Assembly: GCA_026873275.1 (NCBI GenBank) | Contig: JANTUC010000008.1 | Coordinates: 744,001-808,000, forward strand | Length of the DNA stretch: 64,000 bases | From: Pseudopithomyces maydicus | Lineage: Eukaryota > Ascomycota > Dothideomycetes > Pleosporales > Didymosphaeriaceae | Reading direction: 5' to 3' | Part shown: positions 46,901 through 58,900 of the stretch, piece after piece | Numbering within the stretch: the first letter of the stretch is position 1 | How the letters are laid out: each line of letters begins with the position of its first letter | Program-made: the position numbers and the translations under genes | The notes under the pieces: model-generated | Told to the model about the DNA's origin: nothing | The model's database searches: none | The model's input: only the letters and a program-made list of their open reading frames with translations

Positions 46901-49900
46901 TGTATGATGCGGGCGTTATGTCTCAGTACCTTGTGGCTGGTTCTGGATCTGGAACACCGGAGCGCTCAGCTACACCGACGATTCAGGAAGCCAAAGAAGC
47001 TGAATCAAGGCTCCCCGTTGCTGAGGCGTCCTCTCAAATTGACGTGTCTCAATATCTCCTTGCTGACTCGGGCTCTGCGACGCCAGAGCGTTCAGTTACG
47101 CCACCAACGCAGGCCAAAGAGGAAGCTGGATCAGAAGCTCCCATGACCGAGCCATCTGCTAAAAAAGATGTGTCTCAGTACCTCGTGGCTGACTCTATTT
47201 CAGCAACACCACAACGCTCCGCCACACCTGTAGTTCATGAAGGCGAGGAAGCTGTATCGGGAAATTTAGTTGATGAACCACCTTCTCAAACCGAGGAGCC
47301 TTTGCTGAAGGGGGGATTGAACATCAGGATAGCGTCCAGAGACGGCATTGCCCAATCAATCCCTGAGATACCTCTTGATGGTGAGAAAGCTCATGTGGAG
47401 AGGGTAACATCGGAAATTGACAATGAAGCCTCTTCATCCATCGAGACAAAAGACTGGGCGTCGATGACTGAAGACAAAAAGAAGAAAGAAAAGAAAGCAA
47501 AGAAGAACAAGCGTGGCAGCGTTGCTGAACCTGAGTTAGCCGACTCAGTGCCTGCAGTTGATGCTTATTCTATGAAGGATAGTGACCTTACGAAGAAAGC
47601 GTACGAAGTTGTCGAATCAGCAACAAACGATGTCTTGGCGGAAGAGCCAAAAAGTGTTGCATTGGAAGCGCAGCCGGTGTCTTCACTAACAAGTGCCTTG
47701 GATGGACCCAAAGAATTGCCAAGCGAGCATGTCATATCAACTGAGTCAAAGCGGATCGCTGATAAACAGGTTCCGATTCCCGAAGAACCGCCAATCGACG
47801 ATAACTGGCCTGTTTCTAGCAAGATCAAGGAAACCAAAAGAATCGAACACAGTAATGTGCCGCTAGATGCACTTATTGATCATGAATCTACGACTCAGAC
47901 TACTCAGTCCAGTCGAGAACCTGCTCCCACGGACATATACAAGCTGAATCCAGAGTTGCCGGCTGCCGACATACCAACAGTATCTTCACGCATCAATATC
48001 GATGACAAGGATGTTTCCAGTGAGCGAGATGTTGAGGGTGTCTCCTTAGAGTCATCCGAAGAACAAACTGAACGGAACTCTCACATACCCAAAAAGAAAA
48101 ACAAAAAGAACAAGAAAGGCGAGAATGTAGAACGTAAATCTAATTTGCCTTCGAACCCACTAACTACAGAGTCCGTCACTTTTGTCGAGGATAAGACACC
48201 CGAGGTATCCACTGACAGGATTCCGGATGTTGACCATGACACTCCACTCACAGAGAAACCACGAACGACCGAGATGGACGTTGTATCAGCCAATGCTACG
48301 ACTCCCCAGAAGATCGAACCACCTTCAGAGTCAAATTTATACACTGAGCCTGCAGTGCCTTCATTTGATGGTTCTTCTAAGGATATCGAGGCAACAGCCA
48401 AGCAGCAGGACAGTGAGTGGGCGTCCATTGCAAATAAGCCTAAGAAAAAGGCCAAAAATAATGAGCCTAAACTCGGTTCCTCGACAGCCGGTAATTTGGT
48501 CGACCCCGAGCCTACCGCAGAACTCTCGCAACCGAGAACTGATTTGGTTTCCGAAGACAAGCTCCCGGAAGAATATGTTTATGATATCACAGCAAAGCCA
48601 TCACAAAGTGCGCCTGGGCGTACCTCGGAGCTTGAAATTGTCGGCGGTGCTGCTACGCTTACCGAACCCCAGACAGCCCTCAGCGACAAGACTCTGGAGG
48701 GTGTTGCCATGTCCATCGAGCCAACGGTTGAAGAAGTGTCTGTATCTCTTTCTAAGAAGGACAAGAAAAAGAAGAAAAGGAAGAGCCAGTCTATTGACGA
48801 ATCACCGACCGAAAGCAACGTTCAAAACGTCAGTGAAACGTCAAACAACGACATGGCCGACCCTGTTGAGACTCTGCATACGGAGCCTGAGGTCAAAACT
48901 AATGGCAAGCTCGCTGAAGAAGTTTCTGTGCCAATGCAGATAGAGCCTGAATCTTTGACCGAAGAGAAGTCCATCGATATGATTTCCAAGCCAACTCGAG
49001 AGAAAGGTGAAGACCAGCTGGTAGGCAGTCTCCCTGCGCAGGAGGTTGCTCTAGCGCCTGTTACTATGCTTGTTTCCCCAGCTCAAGTCCGGCATGAAGA
49101 AGCTGCACAACCATCTCCTATCGATTCGACTGTCACTCCCAGTGAGAAGACGTTTGAATGCCTATCTACACCCCTGGATGCCCAGTCTGGAGACGTCACC
49201 ACGGCAGTGGAAGATTCCAATGAAGTGAAGACATCCATCTCATCCACGAACGAGGTCCAGAAGGAGACGAAGGCCAATAAAGGAAAATCGGACGAAGTAG
49301 TCGATACACAGTCAAGTTTGCCCATCGAAAGTGCAAGTCAAATCTTTCCGGATGAACATAAGATCGGCCTTTCTTCTGAGAAGTCACAAGTGGACGTCAG
49401 TCAGACCATAGGCCCTCTTGCATCTGTCCACACCGAGCTAGAGAACGAACCCACGGCACAACTATCCAAGAAAGCAAGGAAGAAGGCGAAAAAAGCCAAA
49501 TCAGTCAGTATCGAGCTAACAGCTACAAATCTTGCAGACCCCAAAGAGCAGAACAAGCCTGCTTCTAATGTCCCACTCGCACCCTCCGCGGCGAGCGACA
49601 ATCAATCCTCTGATGTCAGAGATATGGCTGCCCTCCCTCAGATCGACGCGCACATACAGCTAGGCCCATCGGACCCCACTCAAATTGAGTCTAGCGCGCA
49701 CGTGTTGACCGCTACTCCAGATGCGCCCGTGCACGACGAACGCGTGGAGAATTCTGCGCAGGGCTTTGCATCTGTGGAAGACGATGAACAGGCTATGCCT
49801 TCAGAGAAAAGCAGGGAGAAGGACAGGAAGGGCAGTGTGGCTGATGTGCAACCATCTATCACAGATGCTCCTGAAGATGAACCTGAATCACTTGCCGAGC

Positions 49901-52900
49901 CATCAACCCCCATAGTGGATGACGCTGCCAATCGTCATGAGAGTGTGCCTGCTGAATCGTTAGAGCATCTTCAGCAATCGATTAATTTCAAGGATGGTGA
50001 AATTGTTCCCTCAATGTCGAAAAAGGACAAGAAGAAGGCAAAGAAGAAGGGAAAATCAACTGATCTTAGTACGCCTGCTGTTCATGAGCTTGTCGATCCC
50101 TTTGCGCAAGCTGCAATGCCTATCACCACGGAGGCAGCTGACAACACTGCGTCTGTTTACTCTGCACAAAAAGAGAATGATCGCGACGTCGTTGAGTTGA
50201 CTACGGAACTGACTACAGACCCATCTGCAGAAGACAACATCTCGATGTCCTCGTTGGGTAAGAGCAAAAAGAGGAAAGGCAAAAAGAGCTCTCTCGGTAA
50301 AGACATTGAACTTGAGGCTCCTCCAACTCTAGTAACGGATGCAGCTATTGTCGAGGGACGCCAACCACGTGAGGTTGCCAATGACACACAATCGTCTGTG
50401 GAAAACATGAACATCATTGAGGAGGGTAATGACAAGCATTTGGGAGCTGATGTTGAGAAGGCGTCTGGGAGCAGTACACCCCTACTTCCAAATACTGAAG
50501 TTGACTCCAACGTTGCCCCTGATAACAAGGTTATGCCCAAAAACTCAGAAACAGTCGAGGACTTATCTACAGCGCTATCCGAGAAAGACAAAAGAAAGGC
50601 GAAGAAGAGCAAGTCGTCTACATCTGCAACTGTAACTCCGACCGTGTTGCAAGTCGAGTCTGAGACCCACCAAGATGATGTGGAGAGCAACACTATTACA
50701 CAAGTCGATTCTATAAAACCCTCAACTGCCTCTCAAGATATTCTCGCTGAATCTGAAGTCCAGCCATCTGCTCAGGATATTCCCGCCGAGCCTATTGTCC
50801 AAACAAAAGTAGAAGAACCAGCTGCTGAGCCAGCTTTAACTATGCTGCTCTCCAAGAAAGACAAGAAGAAAGCTAACAAGGCCGCGAAGAAGAATATGGC
50901 TGTTGATGAATCTGCATCGATTGAGACGACCGAGCCAACCAGTGAACACATCGATACAGAAGAACAGGCTGGCATTGATCTTCCTGTACAACCGGAGAAA
51001 CCCGTTGAGAACAATAGCGATGCTCCTTTGATTGCAGCGCTCGAAGACGTAACATTAGGGAAGCTTGACAAAAGTGCCACTGAAGATGATCCGCTGGTCA
51101 CAATTACTCCTCGCGATAATAAGAAGGGGAAGAAGAAGCAGGAACGGGAGACCAGAGACATCCGTACGCCACCTGTGTTGACACCAACTGAGAAATTTCC
51201 AACGAGCAGGGAGCCCACGTCGGATATAATAGTCACTTCCAAGCCTCAGATCAATACAGCACCCACAGTTCCAGCCGACAATCAACTAACACAGCCATCT
51301 GCAGAGGATGCAAAGTCTGACACCACAGCCTTCAACCAGCACGCTTCTGAATTTAAAGCAGAAGTAGCTCTGCCAGAGTCGACACAAGAGCAGGAAAGTA
51401 CAAATGATTCTGCGACAGTTTCTAAGAAGGACAAGAAGAAAGATAGACACGAGCATTTCACTCCGATTCAAGAGGTTCCTAAGCCCGTATTGGAGCAACA
51501 ATTTCCCGGAAATGAGTCTCAGGCACCTTTAAGCCAGCTCACACTGTCGCAAACCGATAACGTAACTAAAGAGCTTCCTGAAACCATAACTCCAGAGAAG
51601 CCTGCCTTGGAACACCCGAGGCCAACGTGGATCGACTATGTTCCTCCGCCAGCTCCAGCAAAAGAGACTGCCACGGCGCGGAAAAGGCGCATAAAGCGAG
51701 AGAAGGACGAGAAAGAGAAATGGAACAAGGAACAGCAGGAACGCATCGACAGAGAATTGAAAGAGTGGGAGCAGCAACAGGCAGTAGCGAGAATTGAGGC
51801 GATGCGACCAACCGAGGCAACAGTCGAGGGATCAGAGGAGGCTGTTACCTATAAGCAGCCAGTCGAACCACCCGCCGGTGCATCATTGCCTGAATCAGAG
51901 CAGAACATGGGCGAACCAATTCTGATTCCCGAAGTTCAAGGAGAGGAGGCTGTATCTGGGCCAGTCAGCGAGGAGGTTAGCGATAAGCAGGCCCTTGCAG
52001 CATTTGGCCAAGAACCGGTCTTAGAAGAAAGCTCGGCGCTACTTTCGAGGAAAGAGAAGAAAGCAGCTAAGAAGGCGAAGCGTGCATCGATTACAGACGA
52101 CACAGAGCATTCTGCACCATCATTGCCTTTCGAAAACACCACTGAGGGAGTTGCCTCGGATGATCGAATTCTCCCAAGGCCTTCATCCCAAGCTGAGATT
52201 CAGAGCGAAGAACCGACAGTATTGATTGATGATGATACGAAGAACGATACACGGCTATCTTCTTCCTTGCTTGTAAATGAAACGCCAATCGATGCCCAGG
52301 TACCTGTAACCAGCGAAGTCAACAATGGTCTCGTCCAAGACAGCGACATAGCAGCGCCACTGTCGAAGAAAGATAAGAAGAAAGCTAAGAAAGCGGCGAA
52401 GCGGGCATCCATTGTCGATGGCGAGCTTTCAAAAACCCCAGCGACAACTATCGAAGAGCCCAAGGACCCACTATTGAGTGATCTTCCTCCGGATCCTGAT
52501 CCACCTAACGAGTCCCTTCCCGGCAATCGATCTGGTGAACAGTCTGAGCAGACCGAACTAGCTGCTCCGCTTTCCAAGAAAGACAAGAAGAAAGCGAAGA
52601 AGGCAAACCGTGAATCTATTGCTGATGAGAAGCCTGCCGAGTCGCAGGACCCTGATGCTTTTTTAGCGTCTGAGACGGGTGAGCGTCTCGTTGGTGATGC
52701 AGAGTGCCACGAAGGTGGGGCTGCAGCCACCATTATAACCGAGCAGGCAGTGGAAAAGACATTGGAAGATCCGCTAACAGCGGTAGAGAAGTCTATTCAG
52801 ATAGCGCCTGTGGAACAGAAACCGGAACCGGTCGATGCGGGACCTCCAAATCCAGATCTTGGGGCAGCATTAGATACGCCGATTACTGATGCGGTCCAGG

Positions 52901-55900
52901 GTGTTTTACGAGAAGCCGTTCAGCAAGGCAATCAAGAAGAGCCACCCAGAATCCTCAAAGACGACGAAGCGACTATCTCGGCAAAGAAAGGGAAAAGGAA
53001 CAAAAAGGCGAAGAGACCTGAGTCAATTGGAGAAAATACTTTGCATGACAATTCTGTCCAAACAGGCATCGTCTTTATCGATGAACCTTCTACAGCACTC
53101 TCAGCCAACCCAGTTGTCGATGTGCAAGCTACTTCATCCGGCTCTTCTACAGATCCTGCGTATTCGATCCTACTCGATGATCCACCTCAAAAACATGGAC
53201 AGGCAAGCCATGTGCATCGGGAATCTTCGGATTTTGTCACCCTTGAAGAAAACGTTGGTGGAGATCCGGGTATTGCCTGGGCATCCAAGGAGCAAGAGAA
53301 AAACGTAAAGGACAACCGAGTTTCTACCGATGAACAGTATATCCAACAGCCTTCCGCTACCGAGGTCCCCTCTAATCAAAGGATATGGCAAGAAGTTTCT
53401 GTTGCCTCAGCTGAACCGTTACAAGAAGTCATTCCCGCGACTGGGCATGCTGGCGAGGATTCGAAGCCGAAAGAGGGTATGCAAACTGCTAAAGTCGTTG
53501 ACCTAAATCCCTATTCGCTATCGGAAAACGATACCCAGGAGAACAGCCAGCCTGTAGAGCCCCTTGATTCAAAAGTTGCCGATTTTGTCGCACCCAATCG
53601 AATTGATGAAATAGTGGCAAATGACCCGGTACAGCCTGTCAAACTCTCAAAGAAAGAGAAGAAGAAGGCCAAAAAGGCTAAAGATCAATCCACCTCTGCT
53701 TCTTCTATCTCTGAGACTGCCCTACGGGCTACATCTGAAATTGAACCTGAGGCTCTCGTATCACCAGTTCCTACACACAACGAAGATGTCTCAACACTTA
53801 TCAGTAATCTTTCCGAACCACAAGAAATCGTTTCTGAAGAGCCATCTAGGATGCCGACTGATCCAAGCTCTGTTTCCATTGAACAATCACGAACACATGC
53901 TGAGGGTGTGCCTGAAGTGCAAGACTCTGCTACTCATGAGCAGGCACTTCTGACGACAGATCACAAGTATGGCAAAGGTAAGCAGGTAGACGAAGCTGTC
54001 GCTTCTATAGAAATCCCAACTGAAGAGCGATCTGCATCTTTAGAGGAAGCAACGTCTGCACCATCAAACAAACCACCTATTTTCCGGCCAGAAGGACCCA
54101 TAATGCCAGCGGCGGAAGGCTTTCCTCTTTCACAACCTGATAAGTCTATGCCTCAGCAAACAGAAGAACCCATATATACTTTGGATACGGCAATAGAGGC
54201 GCAATCTGCAGTTGAAGATGAACACACCGGACTCTCAAAGAAGGAGAAGAAGAAGGCGAAGAAGGCAAAAGCAAAGCATATAGGCACTACCACACCGGTT
54301 ACACAGAGCCTGTCTATGCTACCGACCGAGGACACAGCATTGCCTGTCTCCATGGAGCGTTTTTCTGGACAACAGCCGCAAGCTGATACGACTAGCAACG
54401 AAGGTGTACTCCCCGAAACCGTGGCACCTGAAATCATTGAATCTATCCTCAAGCAGGAACAGTCTGTCGAAGGTGAAACCATTCCACTGTCAAATAAGAC
54501 ACAGAAAAAGGCAAAGAAAAACAAGATCAAGCAGTCAGAGCCCACAACGCCTGCCATCGAAGTTCCACCCGAAATCATGAGCAAGCAAGAGAGCTCAACC
54601 TTGATCTCTAGCGCTCTGTCTGACGAGCAAACTAAACTCTCAACTAACGTACAGTCCAAATACTTTACTGAAGTATCTTCTCAACGGGACCTTTTGGAGC
54701 CAATGTCCGAGAGTGTTGCCAAAGATGCCGACATCATCCCGTTTGCGGAGGGCCATCCTACCTCGACAGCAGGGATTGAAGATGGGATAACGACGATATC
54801 GAAAAAAGCCAAGAAGAAGGCGAAGAAGAGCAAAGGCAAAGCCTCGGAACCGTCAGCTTCCATTGCCGAGGATGTGTCCGAGGTGCAGATCGATATTCCG
54901 AAAGATGTCCCGCCTGAGGACAATGTATCGACGGCCCGGGAAATTGAGTCTCATGAATCTCGGGGTATAGAAGAACCGGTTCCCGGAGAGGTTCTTACAG
55001 CCAACATTGAACCTGAGACGCTACATAAGCTTGCGACGCCAGATGATGGTATTGAGTCATTTGAAATTGACGAAAGCATCGTGGCCACTGATGCCCCTGC
55101 CACTTCTATGCTTGAATCCAAACAAGAGACAGGTGTTACAGATACACGAGCTACTTTATCATCCGAAAAAATGAAAGACGAGGCCAAAAAGACGCTCAAT
55201 GCCGACTCTCTTGTCGATGAGCCACCAACCGACCTTACACCTCCTGCATTACCCGAGAAGTCTACGGTTGAAGAAATACCAGATAGCACTACTCTCCTTT
55301 CTGCCACGATGCAAATAACGGAGTCTGATATCGAAATCCAAGGCGAAGGTGATGTATTAGAGACTGGTATACCGCCTGAAGTTCAGCTTGATGAGGTTCC
55401 CGTGAACGAGCACGTTCAGACATCTTCTCAGAACAAGAAGAAAAATAAAAGCAAGAAGACTGGAATTGCAACATCTCAAGCCGGTGGTAGCATGGAACTG
55501 CATACCGCACAAGAGCCATCTCTGCCAAGAAAGAACACAGTAGCCAAGCCCGGAGAAGACTCTGTTCACGAATCATCTGCACACACCCCGATAGCTGCGC
55601 AACCAAGAGAGAATACTCCACCGATCAGTCGAACCGAAATACCTGCTACATCTCTTTCGGAAACGCAGTCTGATCAAGAGCTGTCTCTGGGACAAATCAT
55701 TGAAAATAGCAGAGATGAAGACAGTGCAATTTCCGCCGAGCCCGATAAAGATCTCGGGGACGACCCGATGACGAATGCATCCAACCAGAAAATTATGAAA
55801 AGCATCCTCGGATCCTCTTTTGCTGCGCCAGCCATAAAAGAGACAACTCAAACACCACCCGGAATTAAATCTTCTGCATATCAAGAGCTCGAAAAAAAGC

Positions 55901-58900
55901 CAGTGGAAACATCTTTTGAATCCGTCTCCTCGCCAACTAAAGAACATGCTGAGACAAAAGTCCCTGTTTCGTTCGATTCTACCGTCGAAGCCGAAAATGA
56001 ATGGGCTGTGTCAGAACCGAAGAAGAAGGGCAAGAAGGGTAAAAATAAGAAAGCAGCACCACATACATCTATGACGGAGATTTCGGAATCCGTCCTAGAT
56101 ATTCCGCCGCCCGTGACTGAGATTTCTACAGATATGCTGTCAAACGAAATCATGCAAGGTAGAGCACACGCATCCAGTACCAATACTTCCAAGGAGTCCC
56201 AAGTAGCTGCAATTGACAGAGACATCGAATCTACGCCATCGTTCTCTGCTACAGAGGCAAGACTCATGGAAGTTGACAGCAAGCGCGAAACAGCGTCTCC
56301 AGGAGTAATCACTCAGGCTGCCCAAGTGGAGGGAGTAGTGATAGATGATCCTTTTGAAAAGTCTGAGCTCGGTCGGACGTTGAGCAAAAAGGAAAAGAAG
56401 TCTAGGAAGATGGCTGCAGCTTTGGTTCGGGACGACGAACCAGTCGCGGAGAGTAGCAATCAAGGAGCGAAGACGAGTCAGGAATCTATGAACCCCATCG
56501 AGCCTGTTGAGCAGTTAATCCCCACGGAGATCATTGCTGAGGACAAAGCTTCTGAACTTGCTAGGTCCGAAGTCGCACGAGTCATATCTACAGACACATT
56601 GCCAAAAAGCCTCCAAACAGAATCTGGGGCCCATGATGTTGACCTTATCAAGGAAGTTTTGGAAGGACCCAGTGACCTACCATACAAGAACGTGCAGTCT
56701 AAAGACACTGAGCTGGACGCTCTAAACTTCATTAACCTACCCCAGGATGTAGCAGCCGAGCCAGCCACCAAGCAAAATATTCCTGGGTCTATCGTCGTTC
56801 CTGACTTGAAGGACGAAACTGATGATGTTTCGTCTTCCCAACCGCCTTCCGATAACGCCCGCGAGCTTTTGGAAAAGCCAAAACTAGAATCTGCTCAGGG
56901 GGGCTCAACAACATGTCATTGACTCAGGTGTTTCTCAAAAAGGACTCAAAGATTCAATTGAGATGGTTCATACTGAACCTGAACTTCTGCCTAAAGTTAT
57001 TACCGAAGTCGACGATGAACGGGCGCCCAATAATGACCAAGAGAAGAAAAAGGATAAGAACAGAGGAAAGAAAGCCAAAAAGACAAGCGTGGGGATGCCC
57101 GAAGAGATCACAGAACTAGGTGGTTCTCTGACATCTGATCCCGTGCAGCAGCCTAATGCGTTCTCTACTGTGGAGCATCCGTTGCAAATTGAGGCAATGC
57201 CCGTTGTGGCGCATGAGGCGGCGCTAGAGCCTGAATCGGTCATTGCTCCATCTAACGGTGATACTGTACAACATTTGAACACCATTTCAGATATTTCGAA
57301 TGATATGTCAAAAGACAAACAGAATGATGAATGGGCTCCTCCAGTAAAGCAATCCAAGAAAGACAAGAAGAAAGGCAAAAAGAGCAAGGCCTCCTCTGGC
57401 GCTGCTACATCATATATCGAGAAGGAATTTCAACTTACCAGCGAGACTCAGTTTGAAGAGGGGTCTACAGTAACACGCAAGACAGAAAACACTCACAATG
57501 GACAAGTTCTCACCACTGAGCCACAGGATCAAACAGACTCCATATCTTTCCAGCCTACTGAAGTAACTAGTTCTGATGAGATGATCCCAATGACACTACC
57601 AACGTCCTCAGCCGACATCGAGCCACCGCCTTCCGAAGAGCAACATGTCACCTTAGACAACATAGAAGCTGGAGAAGAAGAGTTCCCTCTTACAGACATC
57701 GTTTCCCAGAAAAAAGTTAAGAAGGCAAAGAAACGTCGCAAAGATTCCGATGAAGAAACAAAGAGTAACAAGCCTGTGCCTATAGTCAAAGCTACATCTG
57801 TTCCAGTGGGCCAAATGGACGTCGAGTCTGTACTATCCGAGAACGAACAACTCACGTCAGCGCATTTTACCCACCTCGAAGAAAATACGGAGACAAAGAA
57901 GGTACAAAGCGAGTCCGCCGTTAGCTCAATGGAGCAAACAAGTGTAAAAGATTTGGCACCCACCACGCAGCAAGAAAACCTATCGGACATTACGGCTGGA
58001 ATACTGTCCGCGAGTCCCGTTCTAACTACACCGCTTTCGCCCTCATTTCAAGAACTTCAAGATGAGATGACTGAATTCAAGGAACGTTCCCAGGCACTCG
58101 ATCAACAGTTGGGAACGACGGATCTTCCCGAACCTCCAGCTTCGCAGATCATATCAATGTTTGATGTCGTTAACAAGCTCACCAAGGGGGACAAGAAGAA
58201 AAACAAGAAAGACGAGAGCACCATCGTCGAGCCTCCTGAGTCCTCTGTCCCAAACGATATTGAATTAGCTGTTGATAACAGAGAAATCATTCCTGAGCTC
58301 GTCCAAGAAAAACCTCCTCTCTTATCACGAAAACAAAGCAAAAAGGGCAAAAAGAAAACAAGACAAGAGGCACTGCCAATGAGCGAGTCCATTATGAACA
58401 GACCTGGCCCCGCTACTATACCTCCCGATCACGACGTCGTCATGGACGATGCTGAACCTGGCATCACAAGCAGCTTACCCGTCGAAAGGTCTTTCCAATC
58501 ACACCCACCACTCGACGAAGAACTTACTTTGGAGCACGAGCTTAACGAGAATGTCAAGGACATGGCACAATCATCTTCTATAGAACTCACAGAACCCACA
58601 CAGCTGAGCAGTATAGAAGAGAAAAACGAGCATCCAGTGGTTGTTACCATGCCTGAAATCAAAGATGGTCAAATACCAACAGCTGAAGCGCCATCAGTTG
58701 GTGGACAGGACGAGGTACGCATCGCTCGCTATCCAGAAGAGCCGGACTCCGCATATTCCGAACCTGCACCTGCACCTGCATCTACAATAGAACAAAAGGA
58801 TCGGATAATAGCGCTTGACGATACTTTGACACGGTTCCCCACTTCCCCAGCACCTATTAGTGGAGATTATCCTGTTGTATCCGCTTTGAATCAGAAACAA

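Noticed and set aside
43700..56800. Many minus-strand open frames of 60-250 codons rich in Ser, Phe and Leu
   Set aside because: They are antisense shadows of the Lys/Glu/Ser-rich Leashin codons; the repeated composition mirrors the lysine clusters.
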